64,000 bases of DNA from an uncultured Oscillospiraceae bacterium (GTDB lineage Bacteria; Bacillota; Clostridia; Oscillospirales; Oscillospiraceae). This document shows, in pieces, positions 9,390 through 17,291 of this stretch. The notes beneath the pieces were generated by a model. That model was not told the DNA's origin, searched no databases, and saw only the letters and a list, made by a program, of their open reading frames with translations. Every line of letters begins with the position of its first letter. Positions within the stretch are counted from its first letter, which is position 1. Both the position numbers and the translations under genes were made by a program. The DNA lies in NCBI GenBank assembly GCA_947632175.1, contig CANROC010000004.1, positions 121,607 through 185,606 on the forward strand, in the 5' to 3' direction.

Positions 9390-9425
9390 GGTAAGACCCC
9401 TTACTCAAAAAGACTTCTTCCTCCG

Positions 9426-9454
9426 ATTTTACCACAGATTTTGCCCCACGTAAA
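9426..9454 (-). promoter_or_regulatory. SigA-type promoter of rodA
   Basis: On the minus strand, TTTACG (9449-9454), 17-bp spacer, TAAAAT (9426-9431), about 37 bases upstream of the GTG start. It lies in an AT-rich stretch between divergent genes. Confidence 0.75.
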
Positions 9455-9484
9455 CCGGTTTTTTGCGCAAAAGAAAATTTGCCC

Positions 9485-9513
9485 TTTAATCTTTCCGCCG
9501 GCTGTGCTATAAT
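9485..9513 (+). promoter_or_regulatory. Extended -10 promoter of tsaE-tsaB
   Basis: TATAAT at 9508-9513 preceded by TGC (extended -10), with a poor -35 (TTTAAT, 9485-9490) at 17 bp. It lies 26 bases before the tsaE start. Confidence 0.7.
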
Positions 9514-9538
9514 GTCCGAAGAAAAAGGAAGGTGCCCC

Positions 9539-9961
9539 ATGAGAGTTTTGAGCGCAAGCGAACAGGAGACGGAGAGGCTGGGCGAGGAGCTGGGCGCGCG
9601 CCTGCGCCCCGGCGGCGTGCTGGCCTTTTACGGCGGCCTGGGGGCCGGGAAGACGGCCTTCATCCGGGGCGTGGCCAGGGGCCTGGGCGTGGAGGGGCGC
9701 GTCACCAGCCCCACTTTCACCATCGTCAACGAATACCCCGGCCGTGTGCCGCTTTTCCACTTCGATATGTATAGGCTCGGCTCCTCCGAGGAGCTTTTCG
9801 ACATCGGCTGGGAGGACTACCTGGCACGGGGCGGCGTGTGCTGCGTGGAGTGGACGGAGAACGTGGAGGACGCCATCCCGCCGGAGGCCGTCCGGGTGCG
9901 CATCGAAAAGACCGGGGAGCGTGAGCGCGTCATCGACATAGAAGGGGAGGGGATCGCGTGA
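9539..9961 (+). CDS. tsaE: tRNA N6-threonylcarbamoyladenosine synthesis ATPase TsaE
   Basis: ATPase that drives the TsaB-TsaD complex in making t6A37 of ANN-decoding tRNAs. 140 residues. Walker A GGLGAGKTAFIRGVARGLG is at about residues 31-49, and the family motif SPTFTIVNEYPG follows. The ATG at 9539 has GGAAGG upstream; the longer in-frame extension (TTG at 9479) overlaps the promoter and is rejected. The tsaB start overlaps its stop by 4 bases (GTGA). tsaD is not in the window. Confidence 0.93.
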   Translation: MRVLSASEQETERLGEELGARLRPGGVLAFYGGLGAGKTAFIRGVARGLGVEGRVTSPTFTIVNEYPGRVPLFHFDMYRLGSSEELFDIGWEDYLARGGVCCVEWTENVEDAIPPEAVRVRIEKTGERERVIDIEGEGIA

Positions 9962-10653
9962 GGATCCTGGCATTCGAGTCCTCGGCTAAGGCCGCCAGCG
10001 TGGCGGTGACGGAGGACGGAAGGCTCCTGGGCCAGTATTTCCAGGCCAGCGCCCTCACCCACTCCCGGACGCTCCTCAAAATGGCGGAGGACCTTCTGCA
10101 AAATCTGGAGATGACGGTGGCGGACGTGGACGCCCTGGCGGTGGCCCGGGGTCCCGGGTCCTTCACCGGCGTGCGCATCGGCGTGGCGGCGGTGAAGGGG
10201 CTCTGCTGGGGCGCGGACAAGCCGGTCATCGGCGTCTCTACTCTGGAGGCCATGGCCTGGCACGGCCTGGGGCAAGGCGACGCCGTCATCTGTCCGGCCA
10301 TGGACGCCCGCCGGGGGCAGATCTACACCGCCAAGTTCCGCCTGGAGAGGGAAAGGCCCCGCAGGACCGGCGAGGACCGGGCCATTGCCTTGGACCAGCT
10401 GGTGTCGGAAGCAAAAAATGAAAAAACCGCGTATTTTTTTGTTGGAGACGGCGCGGAATTGTGCTATAATAGATTTTTGGAGGAGGGCCTCCCGGCCCAT
10501 CTCGCCCGGGAGCCGCTGCGCCTCCAGTCGGCCTGGGGCGTGGCCATGGCGGCGACGGGGAGGACCCCGGAGCCGGCCCCGGACCTCACGCCCACCTACC
10601 TGCGCCTTTCCCAGGCCGAACGGGAGAGGCTGGAAAAACTGCGTCAGGAATAA
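9958..10653 (+). CDS. tsaB: tRNA threonylcarbamoyladenosine biosynthesis protein TsaB
   Basis: Partner of TsaD in the t6A37 threonylcarbamoyl transferase complex. 231 residues, with the ASKHA-fold start [17 protein letters not shown] and the signature [14 protein letters not shown] near 62-75. GTG start, coupled to tsaE. Codons around residues 150-180 are strikingly AT-rich against the rest of the gene and carry a near-consensus promoter (10442-10470) pointing at upp. There is no rimI domain or gene behind it, unlike many operons. Confidence 0.92.
   Translation: MRILAFESSAKAASVAVTEDGRLLGQYFQASALTHSRTLLKMAEDLLQNLEMTVADVDALAVARGPGSFTGVRIGVAAVKGLCWGADKPVIGVSTLEAMAWHGLGQGDAVICPAMDARRGQIYTAKFRLERERPRRTGEDRAIALDQLVSEAKNEKTAYFFVGDGAELCYNRFLEEGLPAHLAREPLRLQSAWGVAMAATGRTPEPAPDLTPTYLRLSQAERERLEKLRQE
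10442..10470 (+). promoter_or_regulatory. Promoter inside tsaB, probably for upp
   Basis: TTGGAG (10442-10447), 17-bp spacer, TATAAT (10465-10470) with TGC extended -10, inside the tsaB coding region 215 bases upstream of the upp start. The surrounding 60 bases are far more AT-rich than the flanking codons. Confidence 0.65.
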
Positions 10654-10684
10654 AAATTTTATAAATTTACGGAGGATAAAGAAC

Positions 10685-11314
10685 ATGGCAGAGCTTCACG
10701 TACTCGACCACCCCCTGATCCACCACAAGCTGTCCATCCTCAGAGACAAGAACACCGGCGTCAAGGAATTTCGGGAGATCGTGGGAGAAATCTCCACCCT
10801 CATGTGCTATGAGGCCACCCGGAACCTGCCCACCGTGGAGACCACGGTGGAGACCCCCGTCGCCCCCGCCGTCGTGCGTACCCTGGGCGACCAGAAGATC
10901 ACCATCGTCCCCATCCTCCGCGCCGGCCTCGGCATGGTGGACCCCATGCTCAAGCTCCTGCCCAGCGCCCGCGTGGGCCACATCGGCCTCTTCCGTGACC
11001 CGGACACCCACGAGCCCATCAAATATTACTGCAAGATGCCCGACGACATCGCCGAGAGCGCCGTCATCATCGTCGATCCCATGCTGGCCACCGGCGGCAG
11101 CGCCAGCGCCGCCATCGACTTCATCAAGGAGTACGGCTGCAAGTCCGTCACTCTGGTGGACATCATCGCCGCCCCGGAGGGCATCAACGTCATCCGCCGC
11201 GATCACCCGGACGTGGACATCTACGTGGCCGCCGTGGACGAGAAGCTCAACGACCACGCCTATATCGTCCCCGGCCTCGGCGACGCCGGCGACCGCATCT
11301 TCGGCACAAAATAA
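10685..11314 (+). CDS. upp: Uracil phosphoribosyltransferase
   Basis: Salvages uracil with PRPP to UMP. 209 residues. It begins [20 protein letters not shown] and has the PRPP loop [18 protein letters not shown] and the uracil site [15 protein letters not shown] near the C-terminus. The ATG at 10685 has GGAGG 7 bases upstream; longer in-frame readings run through tsaB and are shadows. It sits 31 bases after tsaB and probably has its own promoter within tsaB. Confidence 0.96.
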   Translation: MAELHVLDHPLIHHKLSILRDKNTGVKEFREIVGEISTLMCYEATRNLPTVETTVETPVAPAVVRTLGDQKITIVPILRAGLGMVDPMLKLLPSARVGHIGLFRDPDTHEPIKYYCKMPDDIAESAVIIVDPMLATGGSASAAIDFIKEYGCKSVTLVDIIAAPEGINVIRRDHPDVDIYVAAVDEKLNDHAYIVPGLGDAGDRIFGTK

Positions 11315-11346
11315 GGAAATCAATTTTCAGAAAGGGGAATATCACC

Positions 11347-11883
11347 ATGAGCAAATACGCCGGCACACAGACCGAGAAGAACCTTTGGGCCGCTTTCGCC
11401 GGGGAGTCCCAGGCCCGCAACAAGTACACCTACTTCGCCTCCAAGGCCAAGAAGGAGGGCTACGAGCAGATCGCGGCCCTGTTTCTGAAGACCGCCGACA
11501 ACGAGAAGGAGCACGCCAAGCTCTGGTTCAAGGAGCTGGAGGGCATCGGCGACACCGCCCGGAACCTTGAGGAGGCCGCGAGCGGCGAGAACTACGAGTG
11601 GACCGACATGTACGCGGGCTTCGCCAAGACCGCCGAGGAGGAGGGCTTCCCGGAGCTGGCCGCCCGCTTCCGCCTGGTGGCCGAGATCGAGCACCACCAC
11701 GAGGACCGCTACCGCGCCCTTTTGAAGAATGTGGAGACGGCCAAGGTCTTCGAGAAGTCCGAGGTCAAGGTCTGGGAGTGCCGCAACTGCGGCCACATCT
11801 GCGTGGGCACCAAGGCCCCCGACGTCTGCCCCACCTGCAACCACCCCCAGAGCTTCTTCGAGGTCCACGCGGAGAACTACTAA
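11347..11883 (+). CDS. rbr: Rubrerythrin
   Basis: Non-haem di-iron peroxidase of anaerobes that reduces hydrogen peroxide. 178 residues. The ferritin-like four-helix domain has iron ligands in [33 protein letters not shown] and [10 protein letters not shown]. The C-terminal rubredoxin-like domain has Cys pairs C145/C148 and C161/C164 (CRNC, CPTC). Good ribosome site AAAGGGG before ATG 11347. It is 32 bases after upp and may be co-transcribed. Confidence 0.95.
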   Translation: MSKYAGTQTEKNLWAAFAGESQARNKYTYFASKAKKEGYEQIAALFLKTADNEKEHAKLWFKELEGIGDTARNLEEAASGENYEWTDMYAGFAKTAEEEGFPELAARFRLVAEIEHHHEDRYRALLKNVETAKVFEKSEVKVWECRNCGHICVGTKAPDVCPTCNHPQSFFEVHAENY

Positions 11884-11884
11884 A

Positions 11885-12120
11885 ACTGGCGAAAAAGGCC
11901 TGCGGCCTTTTCCGCCAAAGGGAAACGTGCGGAAAGCCCTCCACGAAAGGTCTGCGGACCTTTCGTGGAGGGCTTTCCTGCTGTTTTGCTCCGCGCACGG
12001 CCCCGATGGGGCCGCACACTCCGCAAAACAAAAGGTATTTTTTCCGACGTACATGCCGCCGGAAAAAATGGCTCAATGAGGGAGTAGGTGCCGCCTCTCT
12101 TGGCGGACCGCGCCGCGCTT
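11885..12120 (+). repeat. Palindromic dispersed repeat, copy B
   Basis: Reverse-oriented homologue of 3062-3293. P1 11887-11900/11904-11917 is almost identical to copy A. P2 11931-11952/11957-11978 is a perfect 22-bp stem with the same TGCG loop but a different sequence. P3 11982-11989/12023-12030 encloses an inner 6-bp stem (11999-12004/12008-12013). P4 12038-12046/12060-12068 is sequence-conserved. P5 is CCGCC 12091-12095 with GGCGG 12102-12106. It starts directly after the rubrerythrin stop and could serve as its transcription end. Confidence 0.8.
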
Positions 12121-12122
12121 TA

Positions 12123-12379
12123 TACTAATATCTATTTAAAAGAAGACACCGAGCGGTGAGGATTTTTCGCGTAAGGCTTGGAAGACGCCTTGGGAATACT
12201 GTATGTATTCCCAAGGCGGCTGACGCACCGGGGGTCCCCGGCGGGCAAAGCCCGCCGGGGAGAGGAGGAGCGAACACAGCGCCTGAGGGCGACCAAAGGG
12301 AGCCCGAAGCAAAGCGTGTTCAGCGACGACGATGCGAAAAAGACCGGCGCGAATGTCTTATTTTAATTAGATATTAGTA
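12123..12379. mobile_element. MITE-like element with 26-bp terminal inverted repeats
   Basis: Ends TACTAATATCTATTTAAAA (from 12123) and TTTTAATTAGATATTAGTA (to 12379) are inverted repeats; extended to 26 bp they differ at two positions. If TA is the duplicated target, the element starts at CTAATATC and is flanked by TA on both sides, as for Tc1/mariner/IS630-type elements. The 205-bp interior encodes no transposase and is strongly palindromic: a 14-bp stem with a 5-base loop at 12187-12219, an 11-bp stem with loop AAA near 12236-12260, and GAACAC/GTGTTC around a further stem. It abuts the stop codon of the Na/Pi cotransporter gene. Confidence 0.75.
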
Positions 12380-14158
12380 TTAAAGCCAGCTTTGTTCCGG
12401 CATACGGTACTTGACGCGGAAGTAGTCGTAGTAGTCGTTGAACTCCTTCTCCTCGCCGCTGCGGACGTTGTGGAGGAACTCGTGGACGCCGATGTTCTGG
12501 TTGTCGCCGCTCATCTCCAGCATGTAGCCGGCGATGTTGGAGCAGTGGTCGCTGACGCGCTCTAAGTTGGTCACAAGGTCGGTGAGGATGAAGCCCAGCT
12601 CGATGGTACACTCGCCGGTCTGCATCCGGCGGACGTGGTTGAGGCGGATGCGGTCCTTGAGGTTGTCCACCACCTGCTCCAGGGGCTCCACCATCACGGC
12701 GGAGTTGAGGTCGTCGTCCCGGAAACTCTGGAGCGCCAGGCCCAGGATCTCGCTGACGGCGTCGATCATCGTGCTCAGCTCCTGCATGGCGTCGCTGGAG
12801 AAGGTCAGCTTCTTTTCGCTCATCTCCTCGGCGGACTTGAGAATGTTCACCGAGTGGTCGGAGATGCGCTCAAAGTCGGAGATCATGTGCAGGAGCTTCG
12901 TCGCCTGGGCATTGTCGGCACTGGAGAGGTTCTGGGCGGAAAGCTTCACAAGATACGTGCCCAGCTTGTCCTCATAGAAGTCCACCTTGCTTTCGCTTTT
13001 CAAAATGTCCTCCGCCAGGTCCTCGTCGAAGCTGGTCAGCTCCCGGAAGGCGTCGTTGACGGACTTGACGGCCATCTCCGCCATGGTCACCGTGACGGAC
13101 CGGCACCGGGCCACGGCCACGGCGGGGGATTTGAGGAGGCGTTCGTCCAATAGCGTCTCCTCCTCGCTCTCGGCGGAGGAGTCCCGGATGAGGAAGCGGC
13201 TGAGGGGCTCCAGCCACCGGAGGATCGGCAGGAGCACCACGATGGACACCACCTTGTACGCCGTGTTGATGAGGGCAATCTGCCAGGACGTGACGGCAAC
13301 GCCGGCGAAGCTCATGTCAAAGAGATAATAGACCAGATAGTAGATGGGCAGGACCACCAGGGTGGAGATGACGTTGAACGCCAGATGGATCATGGCGGCG
13401 CGCTTGGCGTTTTTGGACGCGCCGATGCAGGAGAGGATGGCGGAGATACACGTACCGATGTTCTGGCCCATGATCACCGGAATGGCGGTGCCGCAGCTGA
13501 TTTTTCCCGTGGTGGCCAGGGCCTGGAGAATACCGATGGAGGCGGAGCTGGACTGGATGACGGCGGTGATGATGATGCCCGCCAGCACGCCCACCAGGGG
13601 GTTGGAGAGGACGGAGATGATCTCCCCGAACTGGGGCAGATCCCGCAGGCCCTCCACCGCGCCGGACATGGCCTCCATGCCGTACATGAGGATGGCGAAG
13701 CCCAGGAAGATCATGCCGGTGTCCCGCTTGGCGGGCTTTTTCTGGAAGATGTAGAGGATCGCGCCGATGAAGGCCATGACGGGGGTGATGGTGGACATCT
13801 TGAAGATCTCCAAAATCACGCTGCCGCCCTGCACGCCCGCCAGGGACAAAAGCCACGGCGTGATGGAGGCGCCCAGGTTGGCGCCTACGATGATGCTCAC
13901 CGACTGGCTCAGGGTCATGAGGCCGGAGTTGACGAAGCCCACCACCATGACCGTGGTGGCGGAGCTGGACTGGAGAAGCGCCGTGACGCCCACGCCCAGC
14001 AAAAAGCCCTTCACAGGGTTGGAGGTGATGTTGGACAAAAGCGCCTTCAGACGCCCGCCGGCCCGCTTTTCCAGGGACGAGCTCATCAGGTTCATGCCGA
14101 AGAGGAACAGCGCCAGCCCCCCGAAGAGGGAGATCACATCGAAAACGTCAAAGCCCAT
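12380..14158 (-). CDS. Na/Pi cotransporter with C-terminal PhoU domain
   Basis: Predicted sodium-dependent phosphate transporter of the NptA/PNaS family. 592 residues. Two inverted transport repeats carry the family motif QSSSATTVMVV (about residue 62) and QSSSASIGILQAL (about 200). The C-terminal 230 residues are helical and PhoU-like. It lies 3 bases downstream of the phoR-like kinase gene in the same operon, so phosphate uptake or export under Pi control is the likely role. The stop codon at 12380 directly touches a MITE-like element. Confidence 0.9.
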   Translation of the reverse strand: MGFDVFDVISLFGGLALFLFGMNLMSSSLEKRAGGRLKALLSNITSNPVKGFLLGVGVTALLQSSSATTVMVVGFVNSGLMTLSQSVSIIVGANLGASITPWLLSLAGVQGGSVILEIFKMSTITPVMAFIGAILYIFQKKPAKRDTGMIFLGFAILMYGMEAMSGAVEGLRDLPQFGEIISVLSNPLVGVLAGIIITAVIQSSSASIGILQALATTGKISCGTAIPVIMGQNIGTCISAILSCIGASKNAKRAAMIHLAFNVISTLVVLPIYYLVYYLFDMSFAGVAVTSWQIALINTAYKVVSIVVLLPILRWLEPLSRFLIRDSSAESEEETLLDERLLKSPAVAVARCRSVTVTMAEMAVKSVNDAFRELTSFDEDLAEDILKSESKVDFYEDKLGTYLVKLSAQNLSSADNAQATKLLHMISDFERISDHSVNILKSAEEMSEKKLTFSSDAMQELSTMIDAVSEILGLALQSFRDDDLNSAVMVEPLEQVVDNLKDRIRLNHVRRMQTGECTIELGFILTDLVTNLERVSDHCSNIAGYMLEMSGDNQNIGVHEFLHNVRSGEEKEFNDYYDYFRVKYRMPEQSWL

Positions 14159-14161
14159 CTC

Positions 14162-15457
14162 TTACGCTCCCTCCGCCCCGTCGGCACCGTCTTTCTTCTG
14201 GACCGGGAAGGCGATGGTGACCACCGTCCCCCGCCCGGGGTTGCTCTTGATGTTCACGTCGGCCCCGTGGACCGCCGCGCCGTGCTTGACGATAGAAAGG
14301 CCCAGCCCCGTGCCGCCGATGGCCTTGGAGTGGCTCTTGTCCACCCGGTAGAACCGCTCGAACACCCGGTCGATGTGCTCCCGGGGAATGCCGATGCCGG
14401 TGTCGGAGACGGCGATGGCGGGGCGGCCGGCGATGGTGGCGGAGCTTAAGAGCACCCGGCCGTTCTCCACGTTGTATTTGACGGCGTTGTCGCACAGGTT
14501 GTAGATCATCTCGTCGATGACCGAGGGAATGCCGTAGACGGAGGCGGGATTGCCGGTGACGGCGATCTCCACGCCCCGCGCCGCCGCCACGGGGCGGAGC
14601 CTGTCGGCCACGCTCCTGGCCGCCTCCAGCAGGTCCACGTCCTTGCGCTCCAGCTGCAAGACGCCCTCGTCCAGCTCGGAGAGCTTGATGATGTCGTTGA
14701 TGAGGGCGATGAGCCGCCCGGACTCGTCGTGGATGTTCTTGGCAAACCCCGCCACGTCCTCGGGCTTCACAAGGCCGTTCATCATGAGCTCCGAGATGCC
14801 GTAGATGGAGGTGAGGGGGGTCCTGAGCTCGTGGGAGACGTTGGAGGAGAAGTCGTGGCGCATGGCCTCCCGCCGTGCCTTCTCGGTGATGTCGAGGCTG
14901 ACGATGACCGCGCCGGTGATGCGCCCCGCCGTCTCCACGGGACTTGCCAGGATCTGATAGACGTGGCCCTCCAGCTCCATGTTCCGCTCGTTGTGCTCGC
15001 CGGCCAGGGCCTTCTGGGCGGCGGCGCGGAAGATCTCCGAGGCCCGCGGGTCCTCGCCGCCCATGAGCCGCCGGGCGGCGGGGTTGGAGCTTAAAAGCTT
15101 CATGTCCGGGTCGATGAGGACGAAGCCCTCGGCCATGGAGTCGGTGATGGCGCGAAACTCCTCCTGGGAGCGCTTCAGGTCCGCCGTCTGCAGGTCGATG
15201 AGCTGGCTTTGGCGGGTAAGACGGCCCATGAGGGGGGACATCTCCTTATATTGCGGCCCGCCCTTGGCCGGGTCAAAGTCCCGCAGGGGCTTGACGATGA
15301 GGCTGGCCGCCACGCTGGCGAAGGCCGCCGAGGCCGCCGCGAACAGGCACGAAAGCACAATGAACGCCGCTTTAGGGAGCTTGAAATACGCCCCCAGCGC
15401 CAGACCCAGGCCTAAGATCGCCACCGAAAGGATGCTCCAGAAAATTTTCTTTCTCAC
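14162..15457 (-). CDS. phoR: PhoR-like sensor histidine kinase
   Basis: Membrane sensor of a phosphate-type two-component system. 431 residues. Two N-terminal transmembrane segments (about 5-24 and 31-52) without a large extracellular loop, a linker, a PAS domain (RAITDSMAEGFVLIDPDMKL), HisKA with phospho-acceptor H209 (SNVSHELRTPL), and HATPase with NxxxN, G1 and G2 boxes (DNAVKYN, VSDTGIGIP, GGTGLGLSIV). The GTG start at 15457 has GGAGGT 7 bases upstream and lies just inside the end of the regulator gene; the upstream in-frame residues are shadow. The Pho assignment rests on the adjacent PhoU-domain transporter. Confidence 0.88.
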   Translation of the reverse strand: MRKKIFWSILSVAILGLGLALGAYFKLPKAAFIVLSCLFAAASAAFASVAASLIVKPLRDFDPAKGGPQYKEMSPLMGRLTRQSQLIDLQTADLKRSQEEFRAITDSMAEGFVLIDPDMKLLSSNPAARRLMGGEDPRASEIFRAAAQKALAGEHNERNMELEGHVYQILASPVETAGRITGAVIVSLDITEKARREAMRHDFSSNVSHELRTPLTSIYGISELMMNGLVKPEDVAGFAKNIHDESGRLIALINDIIKLSELDEGVLQLERKDVDLLEAARSVADRLRPVAAARGVEIAVTGNPASVYGIPSVIDEMIYNLCDNAVKYNVENGRVLLSSATIAGRPAIAVSDTGIGIPREHIDRVFERFYRVDKSHSKAIGGTGLGLSIVKHGAAVHGADVNIKSNPGRGTVVTIAFPVQKKDGADGAEGA

Positions 15458-15459
15458 GC

Positions 15460-16128
15460 TTACACCTCCGCCTTGTAGCCGACGCCCCGCACCGTCCGGA
15501 TGAGGTCCCCGCACGGGCCCAGCTTGGCCCGGAGGGTGCGGATGTGGACGTCCAGCGTCCGGCTCTCGCCGTCAAAGTCCGCGCCCCAGACCTCGCTCAC
15601 GATCTTCTCCCGGGTAAACACCGACCCGGGCTTTGTGAGCAGGAGCCGCAGCAGCGCAAATTCCTTGTTGGTCAGGGCCACGTCCTCGCCCTCCACCGTC
15701 ACCCGGTGTCCGGCGGGGGAGAGGCGCAGCGCGCCGAGGACGATGTCCTCCGGGACGCCCTCCTCCTCCGTCCGGCGCAGCAGCGCCCGGACGCGGCTCA
15801 TGAGCTCCATGATGCCGAAGGGCTTGGCGATGTAGTCGTCCGCCCCGTTGTCCAGCCCCAGGACCTTGTCGTACTCTGTCCCCCGGGCCGTGAGCATGAT
15901 CACCGGCGTCTTCCTCGTCTCCCGGCGGGCGCGCAGCTTTTTCAAAATCTCCAGCCCGTCCTCCTCCGGGAGCATGATGTCCAGCAAAATAAGGCGCGGC
16001 GTCTCCCTGTCCACCGCCCGCCAGAACTCCGAGGGCCTCTCGAACCCCCGGGTCTCCAGCCCCGCGCCGTTGAGGGCGTATTCCACAAAGTTGCGGATCG
16101 TCCCGTCGTCCTCCAGCAAAAAGATCAA
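15460..16128 (-). CDS. phoP: PhoP/PhoB-like response regulator (OmpR family)
   Basis: DNA-binding partner of the downstream kinase. 222 residues from a TTG start at 16128, chosen because GGAGGG lies 6 bases upstream and the protein then begins with the receiver beta strand (LIFLLEDD). Receiver domain with acidic pocket E6/D7/D8, phospho-acceptor D50 (LLDIMLPEEDG) and the AKPFG lysine. A winged-helix output domain ends in TVRGVGYKAEV. Three TTTAC/TTAAC hexamers in 11-bp register precede it, suggesting autoregulation. Confidence 0.88.
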   Translation of the reverse strand: MIFLLEDDGTIRNFVEYALNGAGLETRGFERPSEFWRAVDRETPRLILLDIMLPEEDGLEILKKLRARRETRKTPVIMLTARGTEYDKVLGLDNGADDYIAKPFGIMELMSRVRALLRRTEEEGVPEDIVLGALRLSPAGHRVTVEGEDVALTNKEFALLRLLLTKPGSVFTREKIVSEVWGADFDGESRTLDVHIRTLRAKLGPCGDLIRTVRGVGYKAEV

Positions 16129-16161
16129 AAAGCGCCCTCCTCCCGGCAACAAATCTTCTCA

Positions 16162-16222
16162 AGTATACTATACACCAGCCAAGGTTAAAAGGGAAATCAT
16201 AATTATGTTAAATTTGCGTAAA
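16162..16222 (-). promoter_or_regulatory. Promoter and candidate Pho boxes of the phoPR-transporter operon
   Basis: On the minus strand, TTTACG (16217-16222), 5 bp, TTAACA (16206-16211), then 16 bp (the length of one more box plus two 5-bp gaps) and TTTAAC (16184-16189). Three of four positions of an 11-bp-periodic array resemble the Gram-positive PhoP direct repeat TT(A/T/C)ACA. A -10-like TATACT (16162-16167) or TATAGT (16167-16172) follows. Confidence 0.45.
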
Positions 16223-16229
16223 GTCCAAA

Positions 16230-16258
16230 AAGAACGCCGCCCCAAAAGGGCGGCGGGG
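16230..16258 (-). terminator. Terminator of the DUF368 gene
   Basis: On the minus strand a GCCGCCC/GGGCGGC stem with a TTTTG loop is followed by GTTCTTTTT. It lies 20 bases after the DUF368 stop and separates it from the phoP promoter. Confidence 0.75.
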
Positions 16259-16277
16259 ACGAGGGGCCGGCTTGTCC

Positions 16278-17120
16278 TTACAGATTGATCCTCCCCAACA
16301 AATACGCGCCGGCGGCGCCGGAGAGGGCGATGAGGAGATCGACGAGGAGGGCGGGGGACCAGGTGAGGGGAGGGATGATGAGGAGGGCGGAGACCAGGAG
16401 GAAGCCCAGGACCGTGTAGTAGGCCCAGCCGTGGAAGCGGTCGAAGAGCCAGCGGGCGAATTTGACCGTCAGGAGGAAGCAGGCGCCCGCGCCCAGGCCG
16501 ACGAAGAGGACGGTGCCCACCTTCGCCGAGGAGAAGGCGTCCATCATGGCCTTGTACCAGCCCAGGTACATGAGGATGAAAGCGGTGGACACGCCGGGAA
16601 AGACGGCCCCCACGGAGACGATGGCCCCGGCGGCCAGGGCCTCAAGGGGGAGAAGCCGCGTTACGTTTTGCGTTTCCTGGGCGTCCTTGTCCAAAAAGAG
16701 CAGGAGAGCCCCCAGGGCCGCGCCTAAAACCGTCATCAGGAGGTATCGCTTTTTGAAGCCCCGCTCGTTGGCCTCCCGCAAAAAGGAGGGGATGCCCCCG
16801 GCCACGAGGCCGATGAAGAGCCAGACCACCTGGGCCTCCCAGCGCTCCAGAAGACCGTTCAGCGCCACGGCCACCGCCAGAAAACCCAGCGCCGCGCCGA
16901 GGCCAATGGGCAGGAGGAAGAGGAAATTCTTCTTCGGCTCCTTGAAAAACCCGGCGATGGCGTCCAGCATGGGCTTATAGAGCCCCAGACTCACCGCCAG
17001 CACGGCCCCGGACACCCCCGGCAGGATGCCGCCGATGCCGATGACGGCCCCCACCGCCAGGAGGAGGAAGAAGTTCCCCCGGGCCGAAAGGCTCTTTTTT
17101 GTTCTGTCTGTATGTTCCAT
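16278..17120 (-). CDS. DUF368 membrane protein (candidate polyprenyl-phosphate translocase, PopT family)
   Basis: 280 residues with about eight to nine hydrophobic segments. Two related motifs occur, GIGGILPGVSGAVLAVSLGL (about residues 28-47) and SVGAVFPGVSTAFILMYLGW (about 165-184), as expected of the internally repeated DUF368 fold. DUF368 members such as PopT have been implicated in recycling undecaprenyl phosphate across the membrane for wall synthesis; that role is inferred here from family. The ATG at 17120 has AAGGGGA upstream. It is monocistronic, divergent from the SSB-like gene. Confidence 0.85.
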   Translation of the reverse strand: MEHTDRTKKSLSARGNFFLLLAVGAVIGIGGILPGVSGAVLAVSLGLYKPMLDAIAGFFKEPKKNFLFLLPIGLGAALGFLAVAVALNGLLERWEAQVVWLFIGLVAGGIPSFLREANERGFKKRYLLMTVLGAALGALLLFLDKDAQETQNVTRLLPLEALAAGAIVSVGAVFPGVSTAFILMYLGWYKAMMDAFSSAKVGTVLFVGLGAGACFLLTVKFARWLFDRFHGWAYYTVLGFLLVSALLIIPPLTWSPALLVDLLIALSGAAGAYLLGRINL

Positions 17121-17291
17121 AAGGTTCCCCTTACCTGTCTCTCAGGTTTTCGGATGTTCTCCCACAGCCCCATAGTATAGCACGGTTTTCGCCGTTTGCC
17201 AACCGCAAAACTTTTAAGATTATTCTAACTTTTGTTTTCGGGACATATACTCGCCATGTGAACGAAATCAGCCGAGGGCGAGGAGATCAAT

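Noticed and set aside
12156..12377. 73-codon plus-strand ORF inside the MITE-like element
   Set aside because: It is formed by the inverted repeats and palindromes and has no ribosome site or family similarity.
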